Positions 6,104-9,452 of a stretch of 9,452 bases of DNA are shown one piece after another; within the stretch, counting starts at the first letter, position 1, and every line of letters starts with the position of its first letter. Source of the stretch: Nocardioides sp. (GTDB lineage: Bacteria; Actinomycetota; Actinomycetes; Propionibacteriales; Nocardioidaceae); contig JAOPXF010000332.1 in NCBI GenBank assembly GCA_025965295.1, positions 1 to 9,452 of the forward strand. The letters run 5' to 3'. The position numbers were made by a program, and so were the translations under genes. The notes beneath the pieces were generated by a model. The model did not search any database. It saw only the letters and a program-made list of their open reading frames with translations, and was not told where the DNA came from.

Positions 6104-8389
6104 CTACTTCTTGTGGACCTTGACCGTCAGCTGCCTGCTGTCGGCCTTCGACTGCCAGGTGCCGAGGTACCTGACCTTGACGACGTGCTTGCCCGCCGAG
6201 CCGAAGGGCTTGAGCACGAAGCGCGCCACCCCGTCGTCGAGCTTCATCGTGTACGTGCGACCGCCGGCCTTGACCCGGACCTTGCCGCTGGCCGGGGCGT
6301 CACCCGAGGCGACCGCGACCTTCAGCTTGGGGCGGGTCTTGTCGACCGTGACGTGCTTCGGCTTGCGGGTCACCGAGAGGTGCGAGGCGGCCTTGGGGGC
6401 CGGCGCCGCGACGATCGGCACTCGGGTGCCGTTCGCGTCCGTGGTGAGCCGCAGGACCGAGCCCTTCTCGACCCGGCGCGGCATCCTCAGGTCGACCGTG
6501 GCCGCCCCATCGGTGACCGGGAAGGTGCCGAGCACCTGGTCCGCCGCTCCGGCGGGCCGGTCCAGCGTCGCGGTCAGCGTGGTGCTGGCCTCGGTGCCGA
6601 TCGACGTGAGGTCCAGCTTGGTCAGGCCGAAGGTGACGTGCTCGCCGCCGACGACCCGGGTGGGCGCGTCGGTGAAGACCTGGCGACGGGCGAAGTCGGG
6701 CGACTTGGCCCCGCCGTTGGCGAAGAAGCCGTCGATCCACAGGTCGCGGTCGATCTTGCCGGTGTCGGTGGCCACGCCGTCCTTGAAGGCACGGAAGTTG
6801 TCACCGCCGCTGGCGAGGAACGAGAACGTCGAGATCGTGTAGTGGGCGGCGTTCCGGAGCGGTGCGCCGTTGATCATGACCGAGGTGATGCGGTCGCCCA
6901 GCGGGCGGCTCTCGTCGGCGCGGACCTTGACGTTCTTCGACAGGCCGAGGGCCAGGTAGGGCCGCGAAGGGATGGTGCCGTCGGCATTGGTCTGCCACTG
7001 CTGCTCGAGGATCTGCCTGAAGGTCGCGCCGGTGACGTCGACGTAGGAGACGTTGTTGACGAACGGCAGGACCGCGTTGGCCTCCTCGAACGTGACGACC
7101 CCGTCGGTGTTCTCGGGGCTCGTCGAGGTGTCTCCGGCGTAGAGGAGCTCGCCGCGCAGACCACCGGGGTTCGTCACGCCGATGTCCGGCGTGGGCTGTC
7201 CCGCGATCGGGGTCTCGCGGAGCGCGTCGGCCACCAGGTGACCCAACGTGGACTCCGAGGCCCGGTCGTCACGGGTGCCGCCGGTGTAGCCGTCCGGCCC
7301 GTAGGTGCCTCCGGTGAACGCGGTGGTGATGTCGTCGGTGATGGTGCCCACCTTGACGTTGCCGACCTCGTCGGCAGCCGCGAGGGCGTCGTCCACGATC
7401 GACTTGACCTCGGCGACGCGCGGCAGTTCGAGGTTGGCGGCCGCGGCCCGGGGGATGTTCTGCTGGGTGTAGGTGACCACGCCGTTGTCGACGGACAGGT
7501 CGATCTCGCCGACGTTGTCGCCGTACGAGCCGGTCTGGATGACCGGGCGGGTGCCTGTGGCGCCCGGGATCGGGGCGTCGTAGGTGTACTTCTGGTGCGT
7601 GTGGGCGGTGATGATCGCGTCGACGCTCGGGTCGGTCTCGTTGACGATGCTCGCGAAGGCCGGGCTGGCAGCGACGTTCTGATCGAGCGTCTTGGTGCCG
7701 TCGGGCGCGCCCTCGTGGTACGTCGGGATGGTGACGTCGCAGGGGGCGTCGGCCTCCATCTCGGCGACCACGCGGTTGACCTCGTCGACCGGGTCCTTGA
7801 ACGTCAGCTGGGAGATGCCGCTGGGCGTCACGAGGGACGGGGTCTCCTCGGTCACCGCACCGGCGACGCAGACGTCGAGGCCGGCGACCGTGGCCCGGTA
7901 GGACTCGTCCATCGCGGGCTCGTCGGGCGTCTTGTAGTAGACGTTGTCGCCGAGGATGGAGTAGTCGGCCTTGCGGTAGTCGGGGTTGGTGCCGTCGATC
8001 AGGTTGGCCTTCAGCCAGTCGAAGCCCCGGTCGAACTCGTGGTTGCCGGCGGCCGTGGAGGAGAGCTCCAGAGCGTTCATCACGTCGACGGTGGGCTGGT
8101 CCTCGGCGTAGGCGGAGGCGAAGAGGGAGGCGCCGATGTTGTCGCCACCGCTGACGAGCAGCGAGTTGGCGTCGCCCTTGGCGGCCCGGATCGTCTCGAT
8201 CGTCGTGGCCCACTTGGTGGTGTTGGCGTCGATCCGGCCGTGGAAGTCGTTGATGGCGATGATCGTGAGGTCGACCGGAGCGGCGTTGGCCGGCGTGGCG
8301 ACGAAGGCGAGCGAGGAGGCGACCAGGGTGGCGCCGGCGGATGCGGCAAGGGCGCGTGCGCCCCAGCGAATCCGAGAAGTGGAGGGCAC
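6104..8389 (-). CDS. Secreted UshA-type 5'-nucleotidase / 2',3'-cyclic phosphodiesterase family protein with C-terminal Ig-like domain
   Basis: Predicted extracellular metallophosphatase that releases phosphate from nucleotides. The 761 residues start with a Sec signal peptide (cleavage likely after ANA, residue 36). The calcineurin-like domain (about 38-330) carries Asp48 and His50 (DFHG), Asp83 (GGDN), Asn116-His117 with Asp120 (GNHEFD), His225 (TYHEG), and His263 and His265 (AHTH). The 5'-nucleotidase C-terminal domain (about 370-550) shows ESTLGHLVADAL, NPGGLRGEL, LPFVNN (Phe443) and FLASGGDNF (Phe532), the two Phe being the likely base-stacking pair. UshA is about 550 residues; the extra 200 are a beta-rich linker domain and a C-terminal Ig-like domain (about 670-761) ending in VKVHKK. 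The only cysteines are 174 and 217. The start is GTG at 8389, with AAAGG eight bases upstream and a proper signal peptide directly after it. Which nucleotides it prefers is not visible. Confidence 0.93.
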   Translation of the reverse strand: MPSTSRIRWGARALAASAGATLVASSLAFVATPANAAPVDLTIIAINDFHGRIDANTTKWATTIETIRAAKGDANSLLVSGGDNIGASLFASAYAEDQPTVDVMNALELSSTAAGNHEFDRGFDWLKANLIDGTNPDYRKADYSILGDNVYYKTPDEPAMDESYRATVAGLDVCVAGAVTEETPSLVTPSGISQLTFKDPVDEVNRVVAEMEADAPCDVTIPTYHEGAPDGTKTLDQNVAASPAFASIVNETDPSVDAIITAHTHQKYTYDAPIPGATGTRPVIQTGSYGDNVGEIDLSVDNGVVTYTQQNIPRAAAANLELPRVAEVKSIVDDALAAADEVGNVKVGTITDDITTAFTGGTYGPDGYTGGTRDDRASESTLGHLVADALRETPIAGQPTPDIGVTNPGGLRGELLYAGDTSTSPENTDGVVTFEEANAVLPFVNNVSYVDVTGATFRQILEQQWQTNADGTIPSRPYLALGLSKNVKVRADESRPLGDRITSVMINGAPLRNAAHYTISTFSFLASGGDNFRAFKDGVATDTGKIDRDLWIDGFFANGGAKSPDFARRQVFTDAPTRVVGGEHVTFGLTKLDLTSIGTEASTTLTATLDRPAGAADQVLGTFPVTDGAATVDLRMPRRVEKGSVLRLTTDANGTRVPIVAAPAPKAASHLSVTRKPKHVTVDKTRPKLKVAVASGDAPASGKVRVKAGGRTYTMKLDDGVARFVLKPFGSAGKHVVKVRYLGTWQSKADSRQLTVKVHKK

Positions 8390-8397
8390 GAGCAGAA

Positions 8398-8402
8398 CCT
8401 TT
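8398..8402 (-). promoter_or_regulatory. Shine-Dalgarno of the 5'-nucleotidase gene
   Basis: AAAGG on the minus strand, eight bases before the GTG at 8389. Together with the signal peptide that follows, it supports GTG as the start; no in-frame ATG lies nearby upstream. Confidence 0.55.
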
Positions 8403-8433
8403 CGGCCGGGTGGTCTAGAGCGGGAACTGCGTC

Positions 8434-8439
8434 ACCCTA
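8434..8439 (-). promoter_or_regulatory. Candidate -10 element for the 5'-nucleotidase gene
   Basis: TAGGGT on the minus strand fits TANNNT and would start transcription about 38 bases before the GTG, leaving room for the AAAGG site. The -35 region is not convincing. It lies in the 110-base gap after pgsA; no clear terminator hairpin is seen there, so read-through from pgsA is also possible. Confidence 0.3.
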
Positions 8440-8499
8440 ACCCGGGCCCCCGCCGGATGATCCACACGAAGTGATGAACTTGACCCCAACTAATTGTGA

Positions 8500-9111
8500 T
8501 CAGTTGCCGGTCACGGAACTCCGCTGACGACGTACGTCGCGGAAGAACTCGTAGCCCGACCACATGGTCATCGCGACCGCGCCGGCGAGCAGCACCTGGC
8601 AGGCGTAGAAGAGCACGTTCCCGATCGTGTCGAGCGACCCGTCGACCTGGCGCAGCGGCAGGCACAGGCCACCGAGGGCCAGCGCCTGGAGCGTCGTCTT
8701 GATCTTCCCGCTCTGGGCCGCGGCGATCACGACGTCCTTGAGCACCGAGAGCCGCAGCAAGGTGACGCTCCACTCACGGATCAGGACCAGGATCGTGACC
8801 CACCACCAGACGTCGCCGACGATCGAGAGGCCGACGAAGGCCATCCCGGTGATCGCCTTGTCCGCGATCGGGTCAGCGATCTTGCCGAAGTTCGTCACCA
8901 GGTTGCGGGCCCGCGCGATGTCGCCGTCGATCTTGTCGGTGATCATCGCGACCACGAAGAGGCCGTAGGCGACGCAGCGCCACAGCACCGAGTCGCCCCC
9001 GTCCATGAGCAGTGCCCATCCGAAGAACGGGACCATCACGATGCGCAGCGTGGTGAGCGCGTTCGGCACGTTCCAGTTGCTGCCCTGGGTCTCGGCCTGG
9101 GTGTCGGTCAC
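8500..9111 (-). CDS. pgsA: CDP-alcohol phosphatidyltransferase, CDP-diacylglycerol-glycerol-3-phosphate 3-phosphatidyltransferase (PgsA)
   Basis: Integral membrane enzyme predicted to make phosphatidylglycerol phosphate from CDP-diacylglycerol and glycerol 3-phosphate, the committed step to phosphatidylglycerol and cardiolipin. The 203 residues are a normal length. The CDP-alcohol phosphatidyltransferase motif D-x2-DG-x2-AR-x8-G-x3-D-x3-D is complete: Asp59, Asp62-Gly63, Ala66-Arg67, Gly76, Asp80, Asp84. NVPNALTTLR (14-23), REWSVTLLR and GKIKTTLQ are typical of PgsA rather than of phosphatidylinositol or cardiolipin synthases. Several hydrophobic segments span the membrane (about 24-36, 45-58, 88-113, and one near the C-terminus). 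The start is GTG at 9111, overlapping the rimO stop as GTGA, with GGGAG seven bases upstream inside rimO; translational coupling is likely. Some actinobacteria hold several paralogues, so the exact head-group acceptor is inferred. Confidence 0.92.
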   Translation of the reverse strand: MTDTQAETQGSNWNVPNALTTLRIVMVPFFGWALLMDGGDSVLWRCVAYGLFVVAMITDKIDGDIARARNLVTNFGKIADPIADKAITGMAFVGLSIVGDVWWWVTILVLIREWSVTLLRLSVLKDVVIAAAQSGKIKTTLQALALGGLCLPLRQVDGSLDTIGNVLFYACQVLLAGAVAMTMWSGYEFFRDVRRQRSSVTGN

Positions 9112-9452
9112 GCGTCATCTCCCGTCGCCCGGGCGATCAGGTCGACGCCGTCCGTCGCGACGACGAGGGCCGCGACGATGTCACCGACCCGGGTGCCGTC
9201 CGGGATCTCCTCGAGGGTCGTCGTGCCGTCGACCTCGGGGCCCTGGTGGGCACCCCGGCCCTCGGCGACGCCGTCGTCGAGCGACTCCACCAGCACGTGC
9301 ACGATCTGGCCGATGCGCTCCTCCGCCCGCTGGGCGTTGAGCTCCTCGACGAGACCGGTGACGTGCTCGGTCCGCGCGCGGACCTCGTCCTCGTCGAGCT
9401 TGCCGTCGTACGACGCGGCCTCGGTGCCGTCCTCGTCGGAGTAGCCGAAGAC
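9108..9452 (-). CDS. rimO: Ribosomal protein S12 methylthiotransferase RimO (C-terminal part, cut by window edge)
   Basis: C-terminal 114 residues of RimO, the radical-SAM [4Fe-4S] enzyme that adds a methylthio group to the conserved aspartate of ribosomal protein S12. The fragment opens with VFGYSDEDGT, the end of the radical-SAM domain in RimO (relatives read GVFxYSDEEGT). A helical stretch follows (about fragment residues 18-48), then the TRAM domain (about 49-114) with GRGAHQGPEVDG and TRVGDIVAALVVATDGVDL. The radical-SAM CxxxCxxC cluster and N-terminal UPF0004 domain are beyond the right edge. The closely related MiaB would lack the YSDEDGT and GPEVDG wording, so RimO is the better call. 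Its TGA (9108-9110) overlaps the pgsA GTG by three bases. Confidence 0.9.
   Translation of the reverse strand, partial: VFGYSDEDGTEAASYDGKLDEDEVRARTEHVTGLVEELNAQRAEERIGQIVHVLVESLDDGVAEGRGAHQGPEVDGTTTLEEIPDGTRVGDIVAALVVATDGVDLIARATGDDA
9119..9123 (-). promoter_or_regulatory. Shine-Dalgarno of pgsA inside rimO
   Basis: GGGAG on the minus strand, seven bases before the GTG at 9111. An ATG at 9116-9118 touches this site directly and is out of frame, so the site selects the GTG. Confidence 0.65.

Noticed and set aside
6101..8440. 779-residue plus-strand open frame opposite the 5'-nucleotidase gene.
   Set aside because: Same shadow effect; it repeats the V/G/R/D-rich pattern and the real gene on the minus strand has a signal peptide and full active site.
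8873..9118. ATG at 9116-9118 as an alternative start near the pgsA start.
   Set aside because: It is in another frame, gives an R/H/D-rich shadow peptide, and touches the Shine-Dalgarno; the GTG at 9111 gives the normal PgsA N-terminus.

Overview
This is a high-GC actinobacterial chromosome segment. Gene order (rimO-pgsA ... cinA-clgR), codon use and protein style suggest Nocardioides or a near relative in the Propionibacteriales; that taxon is inferred, not shown. Every stretch between genes is shorter than 115 bases, and I see no tRNA, rRNA, insertion sequence, phage gene or CRISPR array.

Layout, left to right: the N-terminal 72 codons of a ClgR-type regulator (minus strand, running off the left edge); a stand-alone CinA C-terminal domain protein, i.e. 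NMN amidohydrolase PncC (minus); a divergent cytoplasmic GH15 glucoamylase/trehalase-like enzyme (plus); a perfect palindromic terminator shared by convergent genes; a large secreted ExeM/NucH-type nuclease with a lamin-tail domain and three Ig-like repeats (minus); a secreted UshA-type 5'-nucleotidase (minus); PgsA, a CDP-alcohol phosphatidyltransferase (minus); and the last 114 codons of RimO (minus, running off the right edge).

The two outer pairs belong to a common actinobacterial housekeeping block, rimO-pgsA-cinA-clgR. About 7.7 kb separates pgsA from cinA here, and holds two secreted enzymes plus the GH15 gene. The two secreted enzymes make biochemical sense together: the nuclease would cut extracellular DNA or RNA to nucleotides, and the 5'-nucleotidase would strip phosphate from them. 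They also end in the same Ig-like module with a basic tail, with motifs matching at almost identical spacing. I read them as a nucleic-acid/phosphate scavenging pair.

The 36-base gap between cinA and the GH15 gene carries two back-to-back TANNNT -10 elements, each exactly 7 bases before its ATG and neither with a Shine-Dalgarno. This is the signature of leaderless transcription on both sides. The three very long antisense reading frames opposite the real genes are high-GC shadows and are not annotated.
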